Shown: positions 11,201 through 17,789 of the stretch, piece by piece
Layout of the letters: each line of letters opens with the position of its first letter
Numbering within the stretch: the stretch's first letter is position 1
Origin: Candidatus Aminicenantota bacterium
Lineage (GTDB): Bacteria > Acidobacteriota > Aminicenantia > Aminicenantales > Saccharicenantaceae
Direction of reading: 5' to 3'
DNA: 64,000 nt
NCBI GenBank assembly: GCA_014360015.1
Contig: JACIYJ010000001.1
Coordinates: forward strand, 124,001-188,000
Made by a program: the position numbers and the translations under genes
The notes under the pieces: model-generated
The model's input: the letters and a program-made list of their open reading frames with translations, nothing else
What the model was told of the DNA's origin: nothing
Database searches by the model: none

Positions 11201-11550
11201 GATTCTTTGCTGGCGGTGGTACCAGTATCCGTGGTTTTAAGTTGAATGCTGTGGGCCCAATAGATATCTGGACCGGCTTACCTGAAGGGGGTGAAGCCAT
11301 GGTCGTGATTAACCAGGAATTGAGATTTCCGATTTACAAAATCGTCCACGGGGCAGCTTTCTTTGATGCTGGTAATGTTTATTTTAGGTTGAAAGATTTT
11401 AATCCAGCCCACCTTCGCACCGGTGCTGGTCTGGGCCTGCGGATAGATAGCCCTCTTGGTATAATCAGATTGGATTATGGCTTTAACCTCAAACCTCGAC
11501 CCGGTGAGCCGAAAAGCACTATTTTCTTCAGCTTAAGTCAGGCGTTTTAA
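5206..11550 (+). CDS. TamB-TamA (translocation and assembly module) single-chain fusion
   Basis: One uninterrupted 2,114-residue frame. Residues about 18-38 form an inner-membrane anchor. The following ~1,050 residues are AsmA/TamB-type repeated beta-strands that would span the periplasm. A DUF490/TamB C-terminal domain runs to about residue 1,380, with the TSTPTRSQEDLASLLLTG context near its end. Residues about 1,386-1,790 read as several POTRA domains (for example IEVKGETIF, VQALELEGNNSL). Residues about 1,795-2,114 are an Omp85 16-strand barrel with the IRGF motif (2,008-2,011) in GGGTSIRGF and a terminal aromatic. In known systems TamB and the Omp85 partner TamA/BamA are separate proteins joined by contact. 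Here both are covalently linked. The likely role is outer-membrane protein or lipid traffic. Confidence 0.88.
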   Translation: MKEKEGPKKKSGLRSLIKVTAWTVGVLVVLLLATAFLLQTRFGGNLILAKAGKILEKKTGLRLKAESLSLNVFKLKATITGLEVSSSEKSQLQVGTFSCEKISVKTSWYTLIGRAINLKNLEIIQPEISLKSAKLRDEKNQPERKSDETASSTGKKKLNFRLDNLILKNGSLSFEESQTPISASLSGLEVTVHFQAAENLYLAELHTGQGSVEIGKGRAILKGLELLAAFNQDKINIEKLSLTMAESNLNLVGKIEDYGQKPKIALRTAGKINLEEINQLVRIPGQNSGNLTFEIKASGEIGWPELSGFIIGEDLSLHGIKPVDFQLKINPTKSPKHLAEARVKMPSGELRLEAELPSGLKGQFKSSLNLNEIDLNFLSSLIPELPFIFEAKVTGRIEVQGEELSAEKAKAEAEVRLKPSKASATNQERSAIPVFAKIKAAYSAGKTEIENFELELYQTKFNLKGKIEGKEKISGRATLKVSDLAATRKALLAADLEKSFPGLDSRLGELGDLKGSLSLESSITGSFSKPKFSLILRGKNLSLQQTELPFLEVLADGNFQRINLQRFQANFGGGWVKGSGQFLKTKKMGGSAYRVDSRFEFSEIDLKQFASLLQEENRAYLNGLFSGSVKIGGTSASPQAEFHLAVDKAAVGSLEIDSLELVGGYREGKFRAEKFNLNQPEGQLTGNFIFNSGTGELEAELTGRAIKATSFNTWLPGIQAGQVDFQLKTSGFWKTPVLDLKLTGQGFLIDRIWLPYFELIASSDGEKAWAHFEVPRFNLSLESGLELKSPYWLKAQIRVKELPLSSLAGLWPEVEEVSSQVALSATTEFSFPLEKPEELQAEFRFEDFDFEGLTTLVPSLKSMNLRGRADGRIKLNGFSSDLSKVQFLAEIPHLNLELNGIEIKNEFPLSLTFRDRVLEVGKFTLLADRSRLELTGRSLVKDIDNPELDFYLNGQLELSDFNPWLTAMTAGGKVQLKVSLKGNLQSPLIEGSGSIQDVFFRLQDLPIVVSDIRALVKVDNSRLKLQELQGVANSGRFSGWGEAVFGETFSLQSVRAGFELHDFDFNFPQGFTSLSQAKLTLSREKKGWLLAGDFSLLSANYREDFYPSTQGLKMAFTRVSPVGTEIPPFIYDIALDVNVRTVENIVIKNNLADLELKANLNVKGTIPAPILTGRVENVYPGEIFVGERKYIAERLRIDFLGRESLEPNLDIALKTTVVDQEEEVEINLNLSGPPSDLKFSLTSTPTRSQEDLASLLLTGKSLRDVQGSALNTISSQLVQHFSSPLASPVTKTLKKWLKAEDVILEPLNIATLQDPGARLTVKKRMTKEVAVTYSINLTNSQYQSWILDYNLRRNFSLRGFRRDDGVVGLNLRHRFSLGKKAVPSTLSSETRAAKKLARIEVKGETIFPVGQIEKALKLKTGKDFKNSEMQKSLNRLYSWYRKKGYANARIETQTEDIGDNLISLMVIVQANQPVEFRFTGDKLPAGVKKKAINSWVSRLPEETNLNQFRDLLQLELNRRGYYQAEVKVKKAIEGNKIIYQAEVKKNNRWKIGSFRLEGEPVFSESLIKRVVSDYFGAKAKGLWNLLYDQKMALELIQYFYQENGFLQSRIEKPIIEEDSRRKRLNIRLKIEAGPQSHVQALELEGNNSLATDELKALLSLKPGGIFSWPTLTEDRTALINRYRSAGFKDVKVEALAEPVENSSDYRVIFAIDEGEPYRISGVEIAGARRSQPSFILKESDLKSGEPVSLERLAQAQKNLYDSGVFQAVNLSSVPEVSESHQEKVLVSVQEIPWLTLTYGLQFNTETKFEGFTQFDFNNLFGQGWNSLFYLRANQRQQDARFSLKIPYIFSRKTDSLLSVYYLKDIKDLYITEQIGTSFQQKIIVVRGFNLSWVYKFNRIHDYEKVPSWPFPYDIRVLTSEVSVLLNRDTRDDKFDPHRGSLLTANLSYSPRFLGSDLNYVSSFVQFAMYKSFLPRVIWASCYRLGLASAFGEVLIPSKRFFAGGGTSIRGFKLNAVGPIDIWTGLPEGGEAMVVINQELRFPIYKIVHGAAFFDAGNVYFRLKDFNPAHLRTGAGLGLRIDSPLGIIRLDYGFNLKPRPGEPKSTIFFSLSQAF

Positions 11551-11592
11551 GCTTGGTTGAAATTTCTTTAATTGGAGAATTCTGGCTGATTC

Positions 11593-12240
11593 TTATCCCA
11601 CCCGGCTCAGCAGACTTTTAACCTGAGGGGCTTCTGGGGCTTCTGGTGCCAGGTAGAGGAATTTTCGGAAATGGACAATCATCAGGTCCTTGCGGCCTTT
11701 CTGATTATAGGCCAGTCCGAGCTGATAATGAGCATAGGCATGATTGCCTTTAAGCTGGAGGCATTTTTCCAGATCAGCAATAGCTAAATCCAGCTTTTTC
11801 TGGTAACCGCGAATCAGCCCACGGTGGTAATAGGCTTCAGCACAGTTGGGGTCTTTCTGGATAGCCGTGTTCAGCTGAGTTTCAGCGCTCGGGTAATTGG
11901 CTTTCTTTATGTAGTACTGAGCTTTGCCTATGTAACCGTACGGTGAGTTTGGAGCATTCTGAAGGATTTTGTTGAAATAATTAAGAGCTTCTTCCGGTTT
12001 GTTCTGTTTAATCAGAACTGAACCAAGATAATAATAAAGGTCATTGTTGACATAACCTTCAGCCACCAGCTGGTCGAAGATGGCTTTGGCTTCAGCTGTT
12101 TTTCCGCCTTCGAAAAAGACGATGCCAGTCTGGAGTCTGGCTTGCTGAGGGCTCTGGGAAAAATTTGTCTGACTAAAAATCATTAGCCCGGCCAGAATAA
12201 GAGTCAAGATTATGGGCGTCCGGAAAGATGATTTTTTCAT
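11593..12240 (-). CDS. Exported tetratricopeptide-repeat protein
   Basis: This 215-residue protein has a signal peptide (basic start, hydrophobic core around residues 10-25) followed by about five TPR units. The canonical pattern of small and aromatic residues is clear in YYLGSVLIKQNKPEEALNYF, YGYIGKAQYYIKKANY and AYYHRGLIRGYQKKLDLAI. TPRs form helical scaffolds for protein contacts, here in the periplasm. A strong AAGGAGG site precedes the ATG. It converges on the TamB-TamA fusion with only about 40 bases between the stops. A link to outer-membrane assembly (BamD- or YfgC-like helper) is possible but rests on proximity alone. Confidence 0.85.
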   Translation of the reverse strand: MKKSSFRTPIILTLILAGLMIFSQTNFSQSPQQARLQTGIVFFEGGKTAEAKAIFDQLVAEGYVNNDLYYYLGSVLIKQNKPEEALNYFNKILQNAPNSPYGYIGKAQYYIKKANYPSAETQLNTAIQKDPNCAEAYYHRGLIRGYQKKLDLAIADLEKCLQLKGNHAYAHYQLGLAYNQKGRKDLMIVHFRKFLYLAPEAPEAPQVKSLLSRVG

Positions 12241-12438
12241 AAATTCCTCCTTTTAAAGTTCTTATACCACAACTGATGAATTTCTGGCAACCTGGTGAAC
12301 ATGGCGAGATTTTTGACAATTTGCGGACAGAGAAAGTAAAATAAGACTTCCAATGAACAACAGAAATCAACTTAAAAAAATCTTTAATGGGCTTAAAGAA
12401 GAGAGAAAAGGAGCCGAGAAAAAGAAAGAGGAAGACCG

Positions 12439-13332
12439 ATGAAGCTGAGTTCTCTATCAAGAAAGCATCTGGCTTATCTCGAAGGTTATCTGTCGATATT
12501 TCTCAACCTGGCTCTGTTTGTCTTGAAGTTTCTGGTTGGCCGTAGAGTCGGTTCGGTGGCTATGGTGGCTGATGCCTGGCACACTTTATCTGACTCCCTG
12601 ACCTCATTCATTGTCATTATTGGCTTCTGGCTGGCTTCGAAACCAGCCGACAGGGAACATGCCTTTGGCCACGGCAAGGCTGAATCAGTGGCGTCGGTGG
12701 TTATCGGGACACTTCTGGCTGTGGTCGGGGGTAATTTTCTTTATGAATCGGTGTTCAGATTAATCCATCACCAGGGAATGAGCTTCAGCCAGCTGGCAGT
12801 GATTGTTTTCCTGGTTTCAGCCGTGATTAAGGAAGCTTTAGCTCAGTTTTCTTTCTGGGCCGGGAAGAAAGCGGCCTCAGCTTCTTTACGGGCTGATGCC
12901 TGGCACCACCGCAGTGATGCCATTGCTTCCGTCCTTATTGTCATCGGGGCTCTTTTTAGTCAGAAAGCTTGGTGGCTGGATGGTGTTATGGGCATTGGGG
13001 TTTCCCTTCTGATTTTGAAAGCCAGTATTGAGATTGTTCGCAGTTCGGCCAGCTATCTGATCGGTGAAGCCCCGGCTCAGGATAAGGTTAACCGAGTGGC
13101 GGAATCTATACAGAAAGAATTTCCTGAACTGGAAGGCATTCATCACCTGCACGTCCATCATTATGGTGAGCACAATGAAGTCACAGCTCACCTGAAGGTT
13201 CCCGGCAAAATGTCAGTTGATGAAGCCCATAATATTGCCACTCGGGTAGAAGAGTTAATGAAAAAGGAATTCAACGGAGACGTAACCATCCATGTCGAAC
13301 CGGAAAAGCACGACGAAGAAGGTCATGGCTGA
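12439..13332 (+). CDS. Cation diffusion facilitator (CDF) metal efflux transporter
   Basis: A 297-residue inner-membrane transporter with about six transmembrane helices and a cytoplasmic C-terminal domain. Helix 2 carries the metal-site signature ADAWHTLSD (Asp45, His48, Asp52) and helix 5 carries ADAWHHRSD. The histidine in helix 2 in place of aspartate fits the Zn/Cd-type sites of the family. The C-terminal tail HVEPEKHDEEGHG is histidine-rich and could bind metal. It exports divalent cations in exchange for protons. The downstream hydrolase gene overlaps its 3' end by 8 bases, so the two are co-translated. Confidence 0.92.
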   Translation: MKLSSLSRKHLAYLEGYLSIFLNLALFVLKFLVGRRVGSVAMVADAWHTLSDSLTSFIVIIGFWLASKPADREHAFGHGKAESVASVVIGTLLAVVGGNFLYESVFRLIHHQGMSFSQLAVIVFLVSAVIKEALAQFSFWAGKKAASASLRADAWHHRSDAIASVLIVIGALFSQKAWWLDGVMGIGVSLLILKASIEIVRSSASYLIGEAPAQDKVNRVAESIQKEFPELEGIHHLHVHHYGEHNEVTAHLKVPGKMSVDEAHNIATRVEELMKKEFNGDVTIHVEPEKHDEEGHG

Positions 13333-14113
13333 AGCAACCGCTGGCAATTTTTTTAAGTTTCTGGGAACAGCCGGAGCCCGCTTTGTGGTGGCCAGACAGC
13401 TCCGAGCTTCGGGGGGAGTTTATCTTGAGCTTCTGAATAACAAGATAATTCTTGACCCGGGACCAGGAGCTCTGGTTCGTTTAACTCACAGCCGGCCAGC
13501 GATTGACCCGACAAAGATTCAAGCTATTTTCTTGAGTCATAAACACATCGACCACTCCAACGATGTCAATATCTTGATAGATGCTATGACAGCCGGTGGC
13601 CTTAAAAAGAGGGGAGTGCTTTTCGCACCTCTGGAGTGTCTGGAAGGACAGGACGCCGTTGTCTTCAACTATCTCAAAGGATATCTGGAGAAGATTGAGA
13701 TTTTGGAAGGGGAGAAAGAATATCATTTAGGCGAGCTTAAAATAAAGACCTCTCCTGCCCATCAGCATGAAGCTGAAACCTATGGCCTAAAGTTTTATCT
13801 GCCGGAAACGACCATCGGTTTTCTGGTGGACACCAAGTTTTTCCCGGAGCTTATAAAAGCTTACAGGGATGTTGAGATTTTGGTCCTCAATGTGGTCCGG
13901 GCTACTGCTAAGGACAGTGACTACATAATGCATCTATCCGTTGAAGAGGCCTCCTTAATCCTTAGCGAAATAAAACCGCGGCAGGCTTACCTTACCCACT
14001 TCGGGATGACCATGCTCCAGGCTGACCCGAGGAAGGTGGCGGCCAGACTGACCGAAGAAACAGGGATAGAAGTGCTGGCAGCTTATGATGGCCTGACGGT
14101 CAAGTTAGATTGA
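13325..14113 (+). CDS. Metallo-beta-lactamase-fold metal-dependent hydrolase (RNase Z/PhnP-like)
   Basis: The protein has 262 residues from the ATG at 13325, which has a GAAGAAGG site and overlaps the CDF gene end. The zinc-binding signature HKHIDH is at residues 72-77. Further ligands are likely in SPAHQHEAETYG, FLVDTKFF and the late THFG motif. The order resembles RNase Z and PhnP-type phosphodiesterases rather than true beta-lactamases. The substrate is unknown. Coupling to a metal exporter is suggestive because the enzyme binds two metals, but it is not evidence of function. An upstream in-frame ATG at 13292 would overlap the CDF gene more deeply and is less likely. Confidence 0.85.
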   Translation: MAEATAGNFFKFLGTAGARFVVARQLRASGGVYLELLNNKIILDPGPGALVRLTHSRPAIDPTKIQAIFLSHKHIDHSNDVNILIDAMTAGGLKKRGVLFAPLECLEGQDAVVFNYLKGYLEKIEILEGEKEYHLGELKIKTSPAHQHEAETYGLKFYLPETTIGFLVDTKFFPELIKAYRDVEILVLNVVRATAKDSDYIMHLSVEEASLILSEIKPRQAYLTHFGMTMLQADPRKVAARLTEETGIEVLAAYDGLTVKLD

Positions 14114-14314
14114 TGTCGTTCTAAAAAATGAGATTGGAAGTTTTACTTTAATGGGAAAAAGTGATAAAAAAACAAAAATAGAAAGGTAGAGTTTAAAGAA
14201 ATTAATCAACAAATCCTACTAAAATGATAGGAAAAATAGTTGAAAAGTTTTTCTAAAAAGAATAAACTATTTTTGTAAGCAATTTAAAAGCTTAGAAATT
14301 AAAGGAGTTTATGG

Positions 14315-14533
14315 ATGAAAGAAAAAGTTGAAGAAGTCCTTAACCGAATAAGACCGGCGCTTCAGGCTGATGGCGGCGATGTCGAGCTGGTCGATGTGGT
14401 CGATGGTGTGGTCTCGGTCAGACTGAAGGGTGCCTGTGGCGGTTGTCCGATGTCCCAGATGACTTTGAAGATGGGAATCGAACGCCTGCTGAAAAAAGAA
14501 ATACCCGAAGTCAAAAGCGTGGTGGCTGTCTGA
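14315..14533 (+). CDS. NifU C-terminal-domain (Nfu) Fe-S carrier protein
   Basis: A complete 72-residue Nfu domain. It has the [14 protein letters not shown] motif and the cluster-binding pair Cys41 and Cys44 in ACGGCPMS. Such proteins receive a [4Fe-4S] cluster from a scaffold and pass it to target enzymes. AAAGGAG lies 7 bases before the ATG. It opens a compact Fe-S block: cysteine desulfurase starts 31 bases downstream, then an IscU-like scaffold, then nadA, whose product needs a [4Fe-4S] cluster. The 200 bases upstream (14114-14314) are AT-rich and hold no gene; they probably contain the block's promoter. Confidence 0.93.
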   Translation: MKEKVEEVLNRIRPALQADGGDVELVDVVDGVVSVRLKGACGGCPMSQMTLKMGIERLLKKEIPEVKSVVAV

Positions 14534-14564
14534 AATTCCAGTAAGTTCATTTTGAGGAGGGAAG

Positions 14565-15755
14565 ATGCCCGGCCTTTATGCCGACAGACAGGCAGCAACT
14601 CCGGTCAGGCCAGAAGTGCTGGAGGCCATGCTGCCTTATTTTCGAGAGAACTTTGGCAATGCCCAAAGCCTGCACTCAATTGGTCAGAAAGCGTCCGAAG
14701 CTCTGGAAAAAGCCAGAGAGCAGGTGGCTTCCCTTATCAACTGTCAGCCTGAGGAAATCATTTTCGTGGCCTCCGGCTCTGAGGCCAACAATCTGGCCAT
14801 TAAAGGGCTGGCCTTAGCTAATCAGGCCAAAGGGAAACATCTGGTAATTTCTGCCATAGAGCACGTTTCAGTCCTTAAGTCGGTTAAGTTTTTAGAGAAA
14901 CTGGGCTTCCGCTCAACCGTTGTTCCGGTGGATGAATACGGCCGGGTGCATCCTGACCAGGTGGCTGAAGCCATAACCTCTGAGACTGTGCTTGTTTCGG
15001 TAATGATGGCTAACAATGAGGTTGGAACCATTCAGCCCATAGCCGAAATAAGCCGGATTTGTAAAGAGAAAGGTGTCCTCTTTCACAGTGATGGCGTGGC
15101 CGCTGTGGGCAACATTCCTGTGGACGTGAAGACTTCCGGAGTTAATGCTCTGAGTCTGGCCGCTGATCAGTTTGGTGGACCGAAGGGAGCGGCAGCTCTT
15201 TATGTGAAAAAAGGAGTGAAGCTCGCTCCGCTCATAGACGGCGGTAATCAGGAAGGCGGCCGACGAGGAGGAACAGAGAATGTGCCGGCAATTGTCGGTC
15301 TGGGAGTGGCGGCTCAACTTTCTGCCAGGGAAATGGAAGAAAGAAACCGAAAGCTGGTTGTCCTGAGAGATAAACTGATTCAGGGGGTACTTGCAAGAAT
15401 TGATGAAGTGATTCTGACCGGTCATCCGATCGAGCGTCTTCCTCATCACGTTAGTTTCTGCGTGAAATTTGTGGAAGGCGAGTCCATGCTGCTGAGCCTT
15501 GACCTGAAAGGCATTCAGGTGGCCAGCGGCTCAGCCTGTACTTCCAAGTCTCTCCGGGCTTCTCATGTTCTGCTGGCCATGGGCATCGACCAGGCTACAG
15601 CCCAGGGCAGCCTGGTGATTTCTCTGCTGGATGAAGCCAGAGGGGAGGAGGTGGATTATTTTCTTGAGATCTTTCCGCCAATCGTTCAGAGGCTGAGACA
15701 GATGTCTCCTCTCTACACCAAACATCTTCAGGAGAAAAAAGATGTACACGGATAA
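14565..15755 (+). CDS. Cysteine desulfurase-family protein lacking the usual PLP lysine
   Basis: A 396-residue fold-type-I aminotransferase-like protein of the NifS/IscS family. Clear family marks are SGSEANNLAIKG, the His100 in AIEHVS, the EGGRRGGTEN block and the sulfur-accepting Cys325 in SGSACTS. In NifS and IscS the PLP-binding lysine follows a histidine just before GPKG; here that pair reads Asp201-Gln202 (LAADQFGGPKG, bases 15165-15170). With glutamine there the usual internal aldimine cannot form. It could be a clade-specific variant, a form using another residue, or a non-desulfurase member. GAGGAGGG precedes the ATG. Its 3' end overlaps the IscU-like gene by 14 bases. Confidence 0.88.
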   Translation: MPGLYADRQAATPVRPEVLEAMLPYFRENFGNAQSLHSIGQKASEALEKAREQVASLINCQPEEIIFVASGSEANNLAIKGLALANQAKGKHLVISAIEHVSVLKSVKFLEKLGFRSTVVPVDEYGRVHPDQVAEAITSETVLVSVMMANNEVGTIQPIAEISRICKEKGVLFHSDGVAAVGNIPVDVKTSGVNALSLAADQFGGPKGAAALYVKKGVKLAPLIDGGNQEGGRRGGTENVPAIVGLGVAAQLSAREMEERNRKLVVLRDKLIQGVLARIDEVILTGHPIERLPHHVSFCVKFVEGESMLLSLDLKGIQVASGSACTSKSLRASHVLLAMGIDQATAQGSLVISLLDEARGEEVDYFLEIFPPIVQRLRQMSPLYTKHLQEKKDVHG

Positions 15756-16314
15756 AGTTATGGAACATTTTATGAATCCGAGAAATGTTGGGACCATTCC
15801 TGATGCTGACGGGGTCGGCGAAGTGGGCAATCCGGTCTGCGGTGATATGATGACCTTTTACATAAAAGTCAGGGATGGTCGGTTGGAGGATGTCAAATTT
15901 CAGACCTTTGGCTGCGGGGCGGCCATTGCTGTCAGCAGCATAGTCAGCGAGATGGCTAAAGGCAAGACTCTGGAAGAAGCTATGAAAATCACCAACGAGC
16001 TGGTGGCTCAAGAACTTGGTGGCCTGCCCAAGAATAAAATGCACTGCTCGAACCTGGGCGCGGATGCTCTGCATAAAGCTATAGAAGATTATCTAAGGAA
16101 AAAAGGCGACTCGGTTGAAGCCAGGACAAAGGCAACTGTAAAAGAAGAAAAAGAAACGGTTGAATTCCATTGCCCCTACTGTGACTCAGTTCTACCAGAA
16201 AGCGCTGAGCTTTGTTCCAGATGTCAAGTAAAACTCATCAGGTGTGAACACTGCGGTGAATTTAACCGGGAAGGTGAAGAGACCTGTCATCATTGCGGAG
16301 CAGGTTTGCATTGA
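15742..16314 (+). CDS. IscU-like Fe-S scaffold with C-terminal double zinc ribbon
   Basis: A 190-residue protein. Residues 1-125 are an IscU/NifU-N scaffold with the three cluster cysteines in order: Cys33 (PVCGD), Cys58 (FGCGA) and Cys102 (HCSNLG). Asp35 after the first is the residue that makes clusters labile. After a lysine/glutamate linker, residues about 142-190 contain four CxxC pairs (CPYC, CSRC, CEHC, CHHC), a double zinc ribbon. That extension is not part of standard IscU, which ends near residue 128. The gene overlaps the desulfurase gene, so the two should be co-translated and probably interact. Function of the ribbon is unknown. Confidence 0.9.
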   Translation: MYTDKVMEHFMNPRNVGTIPDADGVGEVGNPVCGDMMTFYIKVRDGRLEDVKFQTFGCGAAIAVSSIVSEMAKGKTLEEAMKITNELVAQELGGLPKNKMHCSNLGADALHKAIEDYLRKKGDSVEARTKATVKEEKETVEFHCPYCDSVLPESAELCSRCQVKLIRCEHCGEFNREGEETCHHCGAGLH

Positions 16315-16383
16315 TAAGTAATAAGTCTTTAAAAATAGTTCAGAGCATCTTGAAGTCTATTCTAATTGAAAGTTGAAAAGAAG

Positions 16384-17292
16384 ATGAAAAAAGAAAAATT
16401 GATCGAAGAGATTAAAGAGCTCAAAAAAGAGAAGAAGGCTGTTATTCTGGCCCATAATTATCAGCCGGATGAAGTTCAAGAAATCGCCGATTTTGTCGGT
16501 GATTCCTTAGAGCTGAGCCGGAAGGCAGCTGAGGTCGAAGCTGACATCATCGTTTTCTGCGGGGTTCACTTCATGGCTGAAACGGCTAAGATTCTGGCTC
16601 CCCAGAAGAAGGTTTTGATGCCAGACCTCAGGGCTCGCTGCCCGATGGCTGATATGCTAACCGGTAAAGACCTGCGTTGGATGAAGGAGCAAAATCCTGG
16701 CCGGAAGGTGGTAGCCTATGTCAACACCACAGCTGAGGTCAAAGCCGAGACGGATGTTTGCTGTACCTCAGCCAATGCGGTCAAAGTAGTTAATAGCCTT
16801 CCGGATGAAGAAATAATTTTTGTTCCTGACCGGAACTTGGCTGATTATGTGGCCAAAAAAACGGGGAAAAAGCTGATTGTCTGGGATGGCTGCTGTCCTA
16901 TCCATGAAAAGATCCGGGTTAAGGACATCGAGGAACAAAAGCGGTTGCATCCTGAAGCTGAAGTCTGGGCCCATCCAGAGTGCCGGCCTGAAATCCTGGA
17001 AAAAGTTGACCGGATTCTTTCGACCGGCCAGATGATTAAAGAAGCGCCGAAATCTTTGGCCAGAGAGATTATTGTAGCTACGGAAGTTGGCATTCTTCAC
17101 CGGCTGCGAAAAGAAAATCCAGACAAAAAGTTTTATCCTGCTCAGGAAAAAGCAGTCTGCCGGAACATGAAAAAAACCAACCTAGAAAAAATTTATCAAG
17201 CCCTGCTCAAAGAGAAACCGGAAGTGATGGTAGAGAGGGAAGTGGCCGAACGAGCAAAAGAAGCCATCAACCAGATGGTCCGATATGTTTAA
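16384..17292 (+). CDS. nadA: Quinolinate synthase
   Basis: It condenses iminoaspartate with dihydroxyacetone phosphate to quinolinate, in de novo NAD synthesis, using a [4Fe-4S] cluster. The 302-residue length is usual. Family motifs include ILAHNYQPDEVQ near the start, the first cluster cysteine in VFCGVHFMAETAK (Cys59), the second in DVCCTSANA, and the third in the HPECRPE region. The ATG at 16384 is chosen over the TTG at 16366 because it starts at the conserved helix; its ribosome site is weak in either case. Position after Fe-S assembly genes fits its cluster need. No nadB or nadC is in the window. Confidence 0.95.
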   Translation: MKKEKLIEEIKELKKEKKAVILAHNYQPDEVQEIADFVGDSLELSRKAAEVEADIIVFCGVHFMAETAKILAPQKKVLMPDLRARCPMADMLTGKDLRWMKEQNPGRKVVAYVNTTAEVKAETDVCCTSANAVKVVNSLPDEEIIFVPDRNLADYVAKKTGKKLIVWDGCCPIHEKIRVKDIEEQKRLHPEAEVWAHPECRPEILEKVDRILSTGQMIKEAPKSLAREIIVATEVGILHRLRKENPDKKFYPAQEKAVCRNMKKTNLEKIYQALLKEKPEVMVEREVAERAKEAINQMVRYV

Positions 17293-17789
17293 AAAGCACA
17301 AATTCAGTGGACGAGTCTTTTATTAAACTTTTGAATTATAACCTATCAATTTGCCTGACCTTACGGTCGGTGAGCGTACCAAAACCTTATCTTCTAATTT
17401 CCTGTTTTTCCCGTTAACTATTAGTAGCAGATTATAAGATTGCCTGAAAGCAGGAGCCCAAATCATTTTAATTTCCCCCAATAATCTCGCCAGCCATAAG
17501 CGAGATTGTCGCAATTTTGAAGCTGACTCCCAATTGTTTGGACGATGAATAAGCTTTTTTAAGGGCTATTTATAGCTTCCCTTTTTAGGTTCGGTAACAT
17601 GCATTTTACATACTCCCAGGCTGGAATCAGTAGTTTCTCCAAACTTTATCCATGTTTTCTGTCTACTTACGGCGGGGCCAAACTCCATTTCATTTATCTT
17701 TCCAAAATTTAAGATGGAAAGAAGGGTATGACCTCAACCTTGAAAAGATCTGGATCTTTTTTGTTTATAAGGTGAGAGTCCTCTGGCTC
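17293..17789. other. Intergenic region between nadA and pruA
   Basis: About 500 bases with no convincing gene. The short open frames here share no recognisable motif. A palindrome at 17743-17762 (AAAAGATC, two-base loop, GATCTTTT) followed by T residues could stop transcription in the plus direction, and its symmetry could also affect transcripts arriving from pruA. A smaller hairpin (GACCTTACGGTC) lies near 17358. No tRNA-like cloverleaf was found. Confidence 0.6.
17743..17764 (+). terminator. Candidate intrinsic terminator or bidirectional hairpin
   Basis: A perfect 8-base-pair palindrome, AAAAGATC and GATCTTTT around a TG loop, is followed by further T residues on the plus strand. It lies between convergent nadA and pruA, which is where a shared terminator would be expected. 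The small loop and AT-rich stem make it modest. Confidence 0.4.

Noticed and set aside
14913..15449. 178-residue minus-strand frame inside the cysteine desulfurase gene
   Set aside because: Antisense to a gene with clear family motifs and no ribosome site.
17293..17789. tRNA or other RNA gene in this gap or the gap at 23651-24116
   Set aside because: No cloverleaf, no T-loop consensus and no terminal CCA-type stem could be put together.
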